Assembly: GCA_022072505.1 (NCBI GenBank) | Contig: JAJVHU010000003.1 | Location: 1-64,000, forward strand | Length of the DNA stretch: 64,000 nt | Direction of reading: 5' to 3' | From: Phycisphaerae bacterium | Lineage (GTDB): Bacteria; Planctomycetota; Phycisphaerae; UBA1845 | In this document: piece after piece, positions 8,631 through 17,530 of the stretch | Position numbering within the stretch: position 1 is the first letter of the stretch | Layout of the letters: each line of letters begins with the position of its first letter | Translations under genes and position numbers: made by a program | The notes under the pieces: model-generated | The model's database searches: none | The model's input: the letters and a program-made list of their open reading frames with translations, nothing else | What the model was told of the DNA's origin: nothing

Positions 8631-9800
8631 ATGAACCGAAGCATGACGGGTCTGCGCCTGGGCGCGTTGTTTTTTCTGGGTGCGGGGTTTCTGGGATCGG
8701 CGGGCGCGGCGTTCGCGCGTCAGGACGGGGAGGCCGACGGATCGGTCGATCAACCGGCGCTTCAACTGGCGCATGAGCATGTCCGGGTCGTGCCGCAGTA
8801 CGCGGCGCTGGTGAACCGGCGACATGAGCTGGTGGGCGGGTGGCAGCGGATCGACGACGTTGTGATTCAGGAGGATTGCGGCGCGTCGCTGTGCTTCGAC
8901 GGGGTCGAGACCAACGGGGAGAACGCGCTCAATTCGCGTCTTGCGGACGGGTACTACGGGTTGGACTGCGGCGTCGGGGGGTCGCGGTGGTTTCTGGGCC
9001 GGAACTACTGCAACACGCTCTGGGCGAACGACTTCGACATGCCTCCGGGGTGCTCGGACGTCCACATCGGGCGGGTTCAACATGCGTGGTGGTGGCAGGT
9101 TCAGGGGACGGGGACGCGCGAGCGGTGTTACATCGAGTTTTCGTTTTACGAGAACTACTCCGGTTGCGACGGGTTCGACGGATTCGTGTCGGGCGTGGTG
9201 CTGGACTTCGGCGAACTGGAGTCGAGCCAGGGGGTGGGCTTCTACTACGTGGACCTGCCGCTGTGCCGCCTGCCGCTGGACAAGCTGCGCGGGCCCGCGG
9301 ACGGCGAGGGCGTGTACGCCGGGGCGTACTACCGCTCGTTCGGCGAGGTGACGGAGTTTGCGACGTGCGCGCAGCCGATGTTGTGGGGCCTGAACAAGCC
9401 GCTGCACTACGCGACGCAGAGCTGGGAGAGCTTCGACGACGTGACGCCGCGCGACGGGGAACTGTCTTTCCCCGATGAGTGCCGGGATTATGACACCGGC
9501 GTGTGCCCCGGTCCGCTGGGGGCGGCGACGTCGTTCTGGCGCAAGGGCAAGAAGAGCGGCGAGATGCAGATCACGCCGCAATTGCGCGTGAAGTGCCTTT
9601 CCGCGACGGTGCTGGTCGCGCGGGTGAAGAACGTCACCCCGGGCGAACTGCTGACGTTCGAGCTGAACGGGCGGATCGTGGATCAGCGCAACGCGAACCG
9701 CAAGGGAAAGGCCCGCTCTCCGAACACGGTCGTGCGGCGCGTGCCTTACACGGTCCGCGTGCCCGAGTATTTCCTGACCCGCAACCAGATCTGCGGGTGA
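8631..9800 (+). CDS. Secreted protein of unknown function, second tandem paralog
   Basis: A 389-residue exported protein with signal peptide MNRSMTGLRLGALFF.. ending near GAAFARQ. It shares the order of blocks with the 7221 gene: QEDCGASLCFDGVETNG, GYYGLDCGVG, RWFLGRNYCNTLW, HIGRVQHAWWW, FATCAQPMLWG, CPGPLGAATSFW. Cysteines are conserved between the two, suggesting disulfides outside the cytoplasm. The last ~75 residues carry the shared C-terminal domain (LRVKC, PGELLTFELNG, KGKAR, final Cys). ATG 8631 is supported by GGGGGAGA at 8621-8628. Function and partners are unknown; its own promoter suggests paralog-specific control. Confidence 0.85.
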   Translation: MNRSMTGLRLGALFFLGAGFLGSAGAAFARQDGEADGSVDQPALQLAHEHVRVVPQYAALVNRRHELVGGWQRIDDVVIQEDCGASLCFDGVETNGENALNSRLADGYYGLDCGVGGSRWFLGRNYCNTLWANDFDMPPGCSDVHIGRVQHAWWWQVQGTGTRERCYIEFSFYENYSGCDGFDGFVSGVVLDFGELESSQGVGFYYVDLPLCRLPLDKLRGPADGEGVYAGAYYRSFGEVTEFATCAQPMLWGLNKPLHYATQSWESFDDVTPRDGELSFPDECRDYDTGVCPGPLGAATSFWRKGKKSGEMQITPQLRVKCLSATVLVARVKNVTPGELLTFELNGRIVDQRNANRKGKARSPNTVVRRVPYTVRVPEYFLTRNQICG

Positions 9801-9917
9801 TCGCCGACCCCGCGATCGCCGGAGGCGCAAAGCCTGCGCCCTCGGCGCGGGCTTCATCCGCGGGTTCCGGGAGCCGATAACCTCTGTGCCGCCGCGCGGC
9901 GGCGACGGAGGTTCATC

Positions 9918-10532
9918 GTGTCGACGACGGAAATCTGTCCGCATCAGGTTCATCCCCGCGCGCTGTGCGAGAGCGATCGCGTCGGCGAGGGGACGCGCAT
10001 CTGGGCCTTCGCGCACGTGATGAACGGCGCGGAGGCGGGCGCGGCGTGCAACATCGGCGAGCACGTCTTCCTCGAGCGTGGAGCGCGCGTCGGAGACCGC
10101 GTCACGATCAAGAACGGCGTCTGCCTCTGGGACGGCGTGACGATCGAGGACGACGCTTTCATCGGACCGGGCGTCGTCTTCACGAACGACCGGTATCCGC
10201 GAAGCCCGCGGCTTGAAGCCGTGCAGGCTCGTTATGCGCACGCGGAGAACTGGCGGGAGCCGACGACGGTCGGGCGCGGCGCGTCGATCGGCGCGGGATC
10301 GATCCTCTTGTGCGGGGTGACGATCGGGGCTTTTGCGATGATCGGAGCGGGAGCGCTGGTGACGCGCGACGTGCTGGCGCATGCGTGGATGCTCGGGAGA
10401 CCGGCGCGGCGGGTCGGGTGGGCGTGCGTGTGCGGGCGGAAGCTGGACGCGGGGCTTTGCTGCGGGGCTTGCGGGCGGCGACACCGGGCGGGCGCCGCGG
10501 GGCTGATCTGCGAGGAGGCGGCTCATGTCTGA
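9918..10532 (+). CDS. Left-handed beta-helix N-acetyltransferase for surface sugar synthesis (WbpD/WlbB-like)
   Basis: A 204-residue hexapeptide-repeat acyltransferase. The repeats run through most of the protein (IGEHVFLERGARVGD, VTIEDDAFIGPGVVFTND, VGRGASIGAGSILLCG, VTIGAFAMIGAGALVTRDV) and form a trimeric left-handed beta-helix that transfers acetyl from acetyl-CoA, in WbpD/WlbB to a 3-amino group of a UDP-2,3-diaminoglucuronate precursor. The C-terminal tail has a Cys cluster CVCG..CCGACG (about residues 171-190) that looks like a small zinc ribbon, known in this subfamily. GTG 9918 has GGAGG at 9908-9912. The gene overlaps the following glycosyltransferase by 8 bases, and the third gene is a WbpB-like oxidoreductase, so the operon fits synthesis and transfer of an N-acetylated amino sugar. 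Confidence 0.85.
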   Translation: MSTTEICPHQVHPRALCESDRVGEGTRIWAFAHVMNGAEAGAACNIGEHVFLERGARVGDRVTIKNGVCLWDGVTIEDDAFIGPGVVFTNDRYPRSPRLEAVQARYAHAENWREPTTVGRGASIGAGSILLCGVTIGAFAMIGAGALVTRDVLAHAWMLGRPARRVGWACVCGRKLDAGLCCGACGRRHRAGAAGLICEEAAHV

Positions 10533-11247
10533 CGGCGGACGAGTCTGCCTGCTGATCCCGGCGTACAACGAAGAAGCAAAGCTGGGGGCGGCGCTGGATC
10601 GGGTGCCTCACGGCGTCGTGGACCGGGTGCTGGTCATTGACGACGGGTCGACGGACGGGACCGCCGGCGCGGCGCGGAAGCGCGGGGCGGACGTTCTCTC
10701 GCTGGGATGCGTGCGCGGCGTGGGGGCGGCGCTGCGCGAGGGATTACGTGCGGCGCGCCGGGACGGGTTCGACATCGCCGTCATCATGGCGGGCAACAAC
10801 AAGGACGAACCGAACGAGATCCCGGATCTGCTTGCGCCGATCCGGTCTGGAGAAGCGGACTTCGTCATCGGCTCGCGCTATCTGAAGGGCGGCGGTTACG
10901 GGGGCGACATGCCCTTCTACCGGAAGCTGGCGACGCGCCTTCACCCGTATCTGATGGGGGTGACGGCGGGAAAACGGCTGACGGAGAGCACCAACGGATT
11001 TCGCGCATTCCGCTTGTCGCTGCTGAACGACCGGCGTATCCGGCTCGATCAGCCGTGGCTCGACGGATACGGGCTGGAGGTCTACCTGCTGTTCAAGACG
11101 ATCAAGCTGGGCTACCGCCACGTGGAGGTTCCCTGCACGAAGATCTACCCGCCGAAGCGCCTGGGGACGACGAAGATGAAGCCGATCATCGGCTGGTGGG
11201 ACATGCTCAAACCGGTGTGCCTGCTGGGAAGCGGGCTGAGGACGTGA
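10525..11247 (+). CDS. Family 2 glycosyltransferase (DPM1-like)
   Basis: A 240-residue GT-A glycosyltransferase. Seen: LIPAYNEEAKL at the N-terminus, VIDDGSTDGT (about 38-47) for nucleotide binding, FVIGSRYLKGGGY, and the ESTNGFRAF block (about 155-163) typical of polyprenyl-phosphate-sugar synthases of family GT2. The position usually holding DADxQHPP reads AGNNKDEPNEI, a variant without the usual Asp pair. No C-terminal membrane helices are present. It is translationally coupled to the acetyltransferase (8-base overlap) and followed 5 bases later by the oxidoreductase. Likely transfers the operon's sugar to a lipid carrier or polysaccharide. Confidence 0.83.
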   Translation: MSDGGRVCLLIPAYNEEAKLGAALDRVPHGVVDRVLVIDDGSTDGTAGAARKRGADVLSLGCVRGVGAALREGLRAARRDGFDIAVIMAGNNKDEPNEIPDLLAPIRSGEADFVIGSRYLKGGGYGGDMPFYRKLATRLHPYLMGVTAGKRLTESTNGFRAFRLSLLNDRRIRLDQPWLDGYGLEVYLLFKTIKLGYRHVEVPCTKIYPPKRLGTTKMKPIIGWWDMLKPVCLLGSGLRT

Positions 11248-11252
11248 GGCCG

Positions 11253-12341
11253 ATGAATCAAGGGTTGATCACGGTCAATGCGATCGGGGCGGGGCGTTGG
11301 GGTCCGAACCTGGTGCGGAGTCTGCGCAACCTTCCGCTTGTGCGCGTCCACCAGGTGGCGGACCCGGACGGCGCGCGGCTTGAGTTGATCGCCCGGCGTT
11401 TCCCGGACGTGCGGACGACGACGGACGTGGCGGCGACGGTGACGGACGACGTCGCGGACGCCGTGGTGATCGCCACGCCGGTGCGGACGCATTTCGACCT
11501 GGCGCGGCGGGCGCTTCAGGCGGGGAAGCACGTGTTCGTGGAGAAGCCGCTTTGCCCGACGGTCGAGGAATGCGAGCTGCTTTCGGAACTTGCGGAGGGG
11601 CGCGGGCTGACGCTGGCGGTGGGGCATGTGTTCCTTTTCAACGCGGGCATCCGCAAGGTGCGCGAGATTCTCGACGCGGGAGCCCTGGGGCGGGTGTATC
11701 ACCTTCATGCAACGCGGACGAATCTGGGTCCGATCCGCGACGACGTGAACGCGCTGTGGGATCTGGCGTCGCACGACCTGAGCATTTTTCAGTATTGGCT
11801 GGGCACGGGGCCGAGCGAGGTGACGGCGCACGGGGAGAGTTATCTGAAGACGGGCGTCGAGGACGTCGTGCTGGCGTCGTACCGGTATCCGGGCGGGGAG
11901 ATGGCGTCGGTGCAGGCGAGTTGGCTGAATCCGCGGAAAGTGCGCGAGATCACGATCGTCGGCGAGCGGAAGATGATCGTCTGGAGCGACATGGACGTGA
12001 TCGAACCGGTCCGGGTCTACGACAAGACAGTTCAGACGCGGTCGCATGCGGCTTACGCGGACAGTCTCGGCGGATTTCAGATGCAGATCCGCGAGGGCGA
12101 CGTGGTGATCCCGCATGTGAGCGGATCGGAGCCGGTCGCGGCGGAGTGCGAGCATTTCATCGAGTGCCTCCGCGACGGGCGGCCGCCGATCAACGGCGCG
12201 GCGCTGGCGACGGACGTGGTGCGGGCGCTGGCGGCGACGGATGAGTCGCTGCGGCGGCGAGGCGCGATGGCGCCGATCGGAAAGGGCGTGAATCCTTCGG
12301 GCGGGCGTGTTCGCGCCGCGGGCGCCGCCGCCGGTGCGTGA
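11253..12341 (+). CDS. Gfo/Idh/MocA-family NAD-dependent oxidoreductase (WbpB/WlbA-like)
   Basis: A 362-residue sugar dehydrogenase. The N-terminal Rossmann domain has NAIGAGRWGPNLVRSL (about 9-24), ATPVRTHFDLARRALQAGKHVFVEKPL cut to its EKP signature (about 92-96), and VGHVFLFN. The C-terminal half has the LWDLASHDLSI block with the catalytic-type His. In lipopolysaccharide pathways such enzymes oxidise UDP-GlcNAcA at C3 before transamination. The frame is open far upstream, but ATG 11253 starts just before the dinucleotide fold and has GTGAGG at 11244-11249. No PLP aminotransferase for the middle step is present in the window, so the pathway must be completed elsewhere. The C-terminus is a low-complexity Ala/Gly tail. 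Confidence 0.85.
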   Translation: MNQGLITVNAIGAGRWGPNLVRSLRNLPLVRVHQVADPDGARLELIARRFPDVRTTTDVAATVTDDVADAVVIATPVRTHFDLARRALQAGKHVFVEKPLCPTVEECELLSELAEGRGLTLAVGHVFLFNAGIRKVREILDAGALGRVYHLHATRTNLGPIRDDVNALWDLASHDLSIFQYWLGTGPSEVTAHGESYLKTGVEDVVLASYRYPGGEMASVQASWLNPRKVREITIVGERKMIVWSDMDVIEPVRVYDKTVQTRSHAAYADSLGGFQMQIREGDVVIPHVSGSEPVAAECEHFIECLRDGRPPINGAALATDVVRALAATDESLRRRGAMAPIGKGVNPSGGRVRAAGAAAGA

Positions 12342-12353
12342 CCGTGGCGTCGG

Positions 12354-15300
12354 TCACGAGGTTGCGGCGGCGTCCGCCTTCGCCAGCATGCGTTTCAGGA
12401 CCGACGTGAGTGTCCCGGGTTCGAGGTAGCGCGGGGGCAGCCGCAGGTGGACGGTCTGGGCATCGGGCATCCTCACCGACCCCGGCGCATCCTCGAAGAC
12501 GGATTGAGCGGATGACATCCGGTCGATCGTGAACACGACATCCGGTCGGCGGAGGATGATCGAGCGGATGCCGAGGCGCCCCGCCCGGATGCGAAGCTCG
12601 GCCAGTTCGAGCAGTTGCGGCACTTCGCGCGGCGGCCGCCCGAAAGCGTCGGCCAGATCCTTCTCAAGTTGAGCGAGGTCCGACAGCGTTCGGCATCCGA
12701 CGATGCGCCGGTAGACTTCAATGCGGGCGCGCTCGGAGGCGATGTAGTCATCGGGGATGTGAGCGACGACTTCGAGTTCGAGATGCACCGGGGGCGGGTT
12801 CGGGTCGGCCTCGCCTTTCATGCGGCGGACGGTCTGATCCAGCATCTTGCAGTAAAGATCGTAGCCCACGGCGGCGATGTGTCCGCTCTGCTCCGCCCCC
12901 AGGAGGTTGCCCGCGCCGCGGATCTCCAGGTCGCGCATCGCGATGCGAAAACCCGCGCCGAGGTCGCTGAACTCCTCGATCGCTTTGAGGCGCTTGACGG
13001 CCTTGGGCTTGATCGGTTTGTCGGCGGGGAGCAGGAGGAAGCAGTACCCGCGATGCTTTGACCTTCCGACGCGCCCGCGAAGCTGGTGCAGGTCCGCCAG
13101 ACCGAAGCGCTCCGCCTGATGAATGAAAATCGTGTTCGCGGAGGGGATGTCGATCCCGCTTTCGATGATCGTGGTGCAGACGAGCAGGTCGGCCTCGCGG
13201 TGCGCGAAGCGGAACATCACGTCCTCCAGCTCATGTTCGTGCATCTGACCGTGCCCGACGAGGATGCGGGCCTCCGGGACGATCTGGCGGAGGCGGTCGG
13301 CCATCGCGTGGATCGAGCGGACAACATTGTGAACGAAGAAGGTCTGTCCCTCGCGGTTCAGTTCGCGGAGGACGGCTTCGCGGATCAGTTCCGCGGAAAA
13401 GGGAACGACCTGCGTGGCGATGCTGCGGCGGTCGATCGGAGGGGTCTGAAGGGTGCTGATGTCGCGCAGTCCGGTCATCGCCATGTGCAGCGTGCGCGGG
13501 ATGGGCGTGGCGGAAAGCGTGATGACGTCGACGGTTTCGCGGAGTTGCTTGAGGCGCTCCTTGTGCTCGACGCCGAAGCGCTGCTCCTCGTCGATGACGA
13601 CGAGGCCGAGGTTGGCGAAACCGACGTCCTTGCTGAGCAGGCGATGCGTGCCGATGACGACGTCCACCTGACCCTTGCGGGCGGATTGAATCAACCGGCG
13701 CTGCTCGGCGGCGGTGCGGAAGCGGGACAGGCATCCGATGACGAAGGGGTAGTCGGCGAAGCGTTCGCGGAAAGTCTCGTAGTGCTGCTCGGCGAGGATC
13801 GTGGTGGGCACGAGGACGGCGACCTGCCGTCCGAACTCGACGACCTTGAAGGCGGCGCGCATCGCCAGTTCCGTTTTTCCGTAGCCGACGTCGCCGCAGA
13901 CGAGACGGTCCGTCGGGCGCGGGCGGGACAGATCCTCCTTCAACTCTCCGGCGACGATGAGTTGATCCTCGGTCTCCTCGTAGGGGAAGGCGGCCTCGAA
14001 CTCGCGCTGCCAGGGGGTGTCCGCCGGGTAAGCCGTGCCCTCGGATTGATGACGCATCGCCTGAAGCCGAAGCAACGAGTCGGCGAGTTCCTCGACGGCG
14101 GCGGCGACGCGTTCTTTCGTTTTCTTCCAGCGTTTTCCCCCGAGCGTGGAAAGCGTCGGCTTGTGCCCGCCCGCGCCGATGTACTTCTGAACGAGGTCGA
14201 TCTGCGACGTGGGGACGTAGACCCGCGCGCCTTCGGCGAATTCGAGGGTGAGGAATTCCTCGAGTTTTCCGTCGTCGCCCTTGCGCATCGTCTCCATCCC
14301 GACGAAGAGGGCGATGCCGTGCAGGGCGTGGACGACGTACTCTCCGGGCTTCAGGTCGGTCCAGGACTCGATCGCCCGCCCGGTATGCACGCGACGAAGG
14401 CGGCGGCGATGCTGGTAGCGCAGAAAGACCTCATGATGCGGAACCACGACGGTACGGGTCCGCGTCCACTCAAAACCGCGATGCATCCGTCCCAGGTGGA
14501 GCCGGATCGCGTCCGGCGACGTTCCGGCGGCGGCGAGCATTTCACGAAGCCGGTCGCGCTCGCCGACGTTGTCGCACAGGACGTGGATCCGGTGCGTCGC
14601 GGTCAAGCGGTGCAGCTCCTCGATCGCCCCCTCGCCGCGTCCCTCGAAGCGCGTCAGCGACCGCACCGCGTAGTCCGCGGCGGCGTCGCCCTCCACGCCC
14701 TTTCCGAACCGCGAGAACCAGACCTGCCGGAACTTCGCCGCGGACGCCAGGAGATCCCCGATCATGAACACGCCCGAACCCTCGCGTCCGGGACCGCGCA
14801 GGCGCTGCACGTACGCCTCCGCAAGCTCCTGAATCTCGGTCGGTGCGTCGAGGGCGATGACCGACGACGGCGGGAGGTAGTCGAGCAGACTCGCCCAGCT
14901 TCCGGGACCGGCGGCGGCTTTCAAGGTCGGAAGGAGGATCGAATCCACGGCGTCGCCGGATCGTTGCGTGCCGACGTCAAACCGACGGATCGACTCGACG
15001 CGATCGTCGAGGAACTCGATCCGCGTCGGCGTCTCGTCGCCCGGTGCGAAAACGTCGAGGATGTCTCCACGCAGCGCCACGTCTCCGGGGGATTCAACCA
15101 GGTCGAGGCGCTCGTATCCGTGCTCGATCAGCCAGGTGAGGGCGTCGCGCGGGGGGCGGGTTTCCCCGGACCGCATCGCAAGCAGGCTTCGCGCCAGGCG
15201 GTCCGGCGACGGAACCGGCTGAAGCAGCGCCTGCACCGGGGCAACCAGAATCGGGCGCGGCGTGCTCGCGTTGTCAGCGACGGCGGGGCGTGAGATCATC

Positions 15301-15713
15301 GAGAGGAGACGCATGCGCTCCGCTTCAATTTCGGAGCTGCCTGCGCCATCGCCGGGTCGTCCCTCCCACGCGGGAAAGAGCAGGCAGGGGCGGTCGCTGA
15401 AGGATTCGAGATCGTCGAGGGCGTCGTCCGCCTCCTCGAGATGCGCGGTGAGGTAAAGCACCAGCGATCCCGAGGCGTGCGCGGCGCTGCACGCCAGCGA
15501 CAGGGGCGCAGAGGATCCCCAGACCCCGAAGATGGAAACCGCCCCGGGGGATTCCTGGACCCACCGCTTTGCAAGGGCCTCATGAACCGGATCGTCCGTG
15601 ACGCCCGGGATCGCAAGACTCACGCCGCCTGTGATAGGCGAACCCGCCGCCGGCGGCAATCCGCCAACGTAGTTTCGGACCTGCCGGGGAGACGATGCGG
15701 CTGGGTGACGCAT
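12354..15713 (-). CDS. mfd: Transcription-repair coupling factor
   Basis: A 1,119-residue Mfd: it displaces RNA polymerase stalled at DNA lesions and recruits UvrA. Domain order is standard: UvrB-like region (about residues 25-330), the RNA polymerase interaction domain with [16 protein letters not shown], then SF2 translocase motor with [11 protein letters not shown], Walker [12 protein letters not shown], the DEEQ box in [19 protein letters not shown], and the QLRGRVGRS motif VI; the C-terminal regulatory domain closes the protein. The frame is open to 16007, but that extension is antisense to a lipoprotein gene and unlike Mfd, so the ATG at 15713 is used. The gene is convergent with the sugar operon, with only 12 bases between the stops. 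Confidence 0.93.
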   Translation of the reverse strand: MRHPAASSPRQVRNYVGGLPPAAGSPITGGVSLAIPGVTDDPVHEALAKRWVQESPGAVSIFGVWGSSAPLSLACSAAHASGSLVLYLTAHLEEADDALDDLESFSDRPCLLFPAWEGRPGDGAGSSEIEAERMRLLSMISRPAVADNASTPRPILVAPVQALLQPVPSPDRLARSLLAMRSGETRPPRDALTWLIEHGYERLDLVESPGDVALRGDILDVFAPGDETPTRIEFLDDRVESIRRFDVGTQRSGDAVDSILLPTLKAAAGPGSWASLLDYLPPSSVIALDAPTEIQELAEAYVQRLRGPGREGSGVFMIGDLLASAAKFRQVWFSRFGKGVEGDAAADYAVRSLTRFEGRGEGAIEELHRLTATHRIHVLCDNVGERDRLREMLAAAGTSPDAIRLHLGRMHRGFEWTRTRTVVVPHHEVFLRYQHRRRLRRVHTGRAIESWTDLKPGEYVVHALHGIALFVGMETMRKGDDGKLEEFLTLEFAEGARVYVPTSQIDLVQKYIGAGGHKPTLSTLGGKRWKKTKERVAAAVEELADSLLRLQAMRHQSEGTAYPADTPWQREFEAAFPYEETEDQLIVAGELKEDLSRPRPTDRLVCGDVGYGKTELAMRAAFKVVEFGRQVAVLVPTTILAEQHYETFRERFADYPFVIGCLSRFRTAAEQRRLIQSARKGQVDVVIGTHRLLSKDVGFANLGLVVIDEEQRFGVEHKERLKQLRETVDVITLSATPIPRTLHMAMTGLRDISTLQTPPIDRRSIATQVVPFSAELIREAVLRELNREGQTFFVHNVVRSIHAMADRLRQIVPEARILVGHGQMHEHELEDVMFRFAHREADLLVCTTIIESGIDIPSANTIFIHQAERFGLADLHQLRGRVGRSKHRGYCFLLLPADKPIKPKAVKRLKAIEEFSDLGAGFRIAMRDLEIRGAGNLLGAEQSGHIAAVGYDLYCKMLDQTVRRMKGEADPNPPPVHLELEVVAHIPDDYIASERARIEVYRRIVGCRTLSDLAQLEKDLADAFGRPPREVPQLLELAELRIRAGRLGIRSIILRRPDVVFTIDRMSSAQSVFEDAPGSVRMPDAQTVHLRLPPRYLEPGTLTSVLKRMLAKADAAATS

Positions 15714-15882
15714 ATCCCGAGTAAAGGTCCGAACACTCGAAGAACTCGCGGCATCATCTCGTCGTGGTGGAAAAAGCGGGGTGTATCCCCCAACAATCCG
15801 GAGGAAGGGTCTCATGCGGCGCGATGCCCGAGATCGGGCCGGCGATTGCGATGAGGCGCGGCGGCATGTACTGGAGGGGGTT

Positions 15883-16230
15883 GTGCGACAGCGGGCGACA
15901 GCGCTCATGTTATGCGGATTGATCGGGGCGCTTGCCGGCGGGTGTGCGGCAAGCCGGGGCGGTCCGTCCGCGCCGAGGGTCCGGCCTGACACCGGCCTGC
16001 TTTTCAATCCCGGATCACTCTCTGGAGGGTACGCGGGGGCGGCGCGTGCTCCCTGGCCGGTAATCGTTGAGGCGCCGGAGGCTTACGGCGCCTCCGAGGT
16101 TCATGTGTTCTTCAGCGACCTTGCGGGAATCGTGCGGGAGGGCAAAGGCGCCGGGTTCTCGACCGGTCAGACGACGATCCGGCGTGTCGATGAGTACCGC
16201 TCCGGATACCGCGGCGGGTCCGGTCGGTAG
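15883..16230 (+). CDS. Small lipoprotein, function unknown
   Basis: A 115-residue predicted lipoprotein diverging from mfd. Signal peptide with lipobox ALAGGC, the modified cysteine being Cys21, followed by a Ser/Gly/Pro-rich spacer and about 70 residues with PWPVIVEAPE and VHVFFSDLAGIVREG. I do not recognise a family. GTG 15883 is chosen because GGAGGGGG (15872-15880) lies just upstream and this gives a compact signal peptide; an in-frame ATG at 15814 would add 23 polar residues and lie in the mfd upstream region. Confidence 0.65.
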   Translation: MRQRATALMLCGLIGALAGGCAASRGGPSAPRVRPDTGLLFNPGSLSGGYAGAARAPWPVIVEAPEAYGASEVHVFFSDLAGIVREGKGAGFSTGQTTIRRVDEYRSGYRGGSGR

Positions 16231-16434
16231 CGTGCGGATCGGGTGATACGTTGCACGTCGAGGCCCGGGCTACCGGGCAATTTCCGCGCCAGACATATTC
16301 TGTCCCCGCCCCTCGGTTCAGCGAAGTCGCCGGATTTCGCCCCGAAAACCGCGAAACCGCCGCTCCGGGCGGAGCCGACGATCGGGAGCGGTTTATGCAC
16401 GACCGGAGCAGGTTACGCCGAATCAAATTTCCTC

Positions 16435-16463
16435 TTGAACCGTCCGGCGTTGCGAACTAGACT
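16435..16463 (+). promoter_or_regulatory. Sigma-70-type promoter of the HU gene
   Basis: TTGAAC (16435-16440), 17-base spacer, TAGACT (16458-16463), 73 bases before the HU start. The rest of the 305-base gap from 16231 shows no gene. Confidence 0.6.
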
Positions 16464-16535
16464 GACTTTGTTTTGACAACACCGAACGCTGAGGCAGGTT
16501 TCCGGATTCCTCCCTTCTTGTCACCGGGAGCGCCG

Positions 16536-16913
16536 ATGGCCACGGTCACGAAGAAAGAACTGATCGATCGGATCGCGGAATCCACGGGTCACCGACGCAC
16601 GCTCGTCAAGGACGTGATCCAGAAATTCCTCGATGACATCATTGATGAGCTGGGTCGCGGGAACCGCCTTGAGTTCCGGGACTTCGGCGTCTTCGAGTGC
16701 CGTCGGCGCAAGGCGCGGATGGCGCAGAACCCGAAGACGCTGGACAAGGTTCCGGTGCCGCCGAAGCGGACGGTGAAGTTCAAGGTCGGGCGGCTGATGA
16801 AGAAGCGCCTGGCGGACACCGAGCCTCGCGTGGATCCGGCCACCGGGTTGCCTCTTGATGCGTCGTCGGGCGCCGGGCGGTCGCGCGCCGGGGCTCGGGC
16901 GGTGGGAGGATAG
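16536..16913 (+). CDS. HU/IHF-family nucleoid DNA-binding protein
   Basis: A 125-residue histone-like protein that bends and compacts DNA as a dimer. Seen: VTKKELIDRIAESTG at the N-terminus, DIIDELGRGNRLEFRDFGVFE (in part) and the DNA-arm region RRRKARMAQNPKT with the conserved intercalating Pro context, then VPPKRTVKFKVGRLMKKRL. The core of about 90 residues has normal family length; an extra ~30-residue Pro/Gly/Ser/Arg tail follows, a common basic extension in planctomycete HU proteins. ATG 16536 with GGAG at 16527-16530. A promoter is seen at 16435. Confidence 0.92.
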   Translation: MATVTKKELIDRIAESTGHRRTLVKDVIQKFLDDIIDELGRGNRLEFRDFGVFECRRRKARMAQNPKTLDKVPVPPKRTVKFKVGRLMKKRLADTEPRVDPATGLPLDASSGAGRSRAGARAVGG

Positions 16914-16941
16914 GCGCCGCGGACCGCGGTGCGATGCTCGA

Positions 16942-17057
16942 CCGGATCGGGACGCCTTACGACGCAGAGCATGACGCGGGGCACGGTGCGGATCACGACG
17001 CGAAGCATGACGCAGTCGAACCGCCGGATCGGACCGCCTTACGACGCGGAGCACGCC
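16942..17057. repeat. Degenerate direct repeats between HU and rpiB
   Basis: A ~33-base unit, ccggatcgggacgccttacg followed by acgcagagca, occurs at 16942-16974 and again with few changes at 17024-17056; a partial copy (gatcacgacgcgaagcatga) lies between at 16991-17010. The second copy overlaps the last codons of rpiB on the other strand. Confidence 0.6.
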
Positions 17058-17530
17058 CCGGTCGAACCGCCGGAGCGGGCGTCGGACTGGCAGCGAGCCT
17101 CATACTCGACGATCTTCGCCACCCGGCGTTCGTGACGCCCGGCGTCAAAGCGCGTGCCCAGCCAGACGTCGATGACCCGCCGCATCAGTTCCTCGCCGAT
17201 GAGGTCGGCAGGCAGACAAAGAACGTTGGCGTTGTTGTGCGCCCGCGAAAGCTGCGCGGTCAACTCATCGTGGCACAAGGCGGCGCGGACCCCGCGGACC
17301 TTGTTGGCCGTCATCGACATGCCGATCCCCGTCCCGCACATGAGGATTCCCACGTCGCTTCGGCAGGACGCCACGCACTCCGCCGCGGGAAGCGCGCTGT
17401 CGGGGTAGTCGCAGCTCGAGTTGCTGTTGCAGCCGAAGTCGAGCACCTCGTGACCTTTCGACGCGAGGTAGGTCTTGATCTTCTCTTTCGCCGAAAAACC
17501 GCGGTGATCGGACGCCAGCGCGACTCTCAT
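17039..17530 (-). CDS. rpiB: Ribose-5-phosphate isomerase B
   Basis: A 163-residue RpiB/LacAB enzyme interconverting ribose 5-phosphate and ribulose 5-phosphate in the pentose phosphate pathway. Seen: VALASDHRGFSAKEKI at the N-terminus with the substrate-binding Asp-His, DFGCNS, CDYPD, and the active-site region ILMCGTGIGMSMTANKVRGVRAA (in part) where the GTGIGxS loop and upstream Cys sit; HNNANVLCLPA follows. The last ~15 residues (SDARSGGSTGACSAS) are not part of the fold. Its ATG overlaps the TGA of the upstream Sua5-phosphatase fusion (ATGA, 17527-17530), so the two are coupled; the same neighbourhood (ywlC-ywlE-ywlF) is known in Bacillus subtilis. Confidence 0.93.
   Translation of the reverse strand: MRVALASDHRGFSAKEKIKTYLASKGHEVLDFGCNSNSSCDYPDSALPAAECVASCRSDVGILMCGTGIGMSMTANKVRGVRAALCHDELTAQLSRAHNNANVLCLPADLIGEELMRRVIDVWLGTRFDAGRHERRVAKIVEYEARCQSDARSGGSTGACSAS

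Noticed and set aside
9820-9845. Hairpin ggcgcaaagcctgcgcc after the second secreted paralog as a terminator
   Set aside because: Short stem and no T run; not strong enough to list as a feature.
7113-10568. 1,151-codon minus-strand frame spanning several genes
   Set aside because: It runs antisense to four plus-strand genes with clear domains and ribosome sites; composition is Arg/Pro/His-rich shadow.
13086-15293. 735-codon plus-strand frame with plausible composition
   Set aside because: Lies wholly antisense to mfd, whose motifs are unmistakable.
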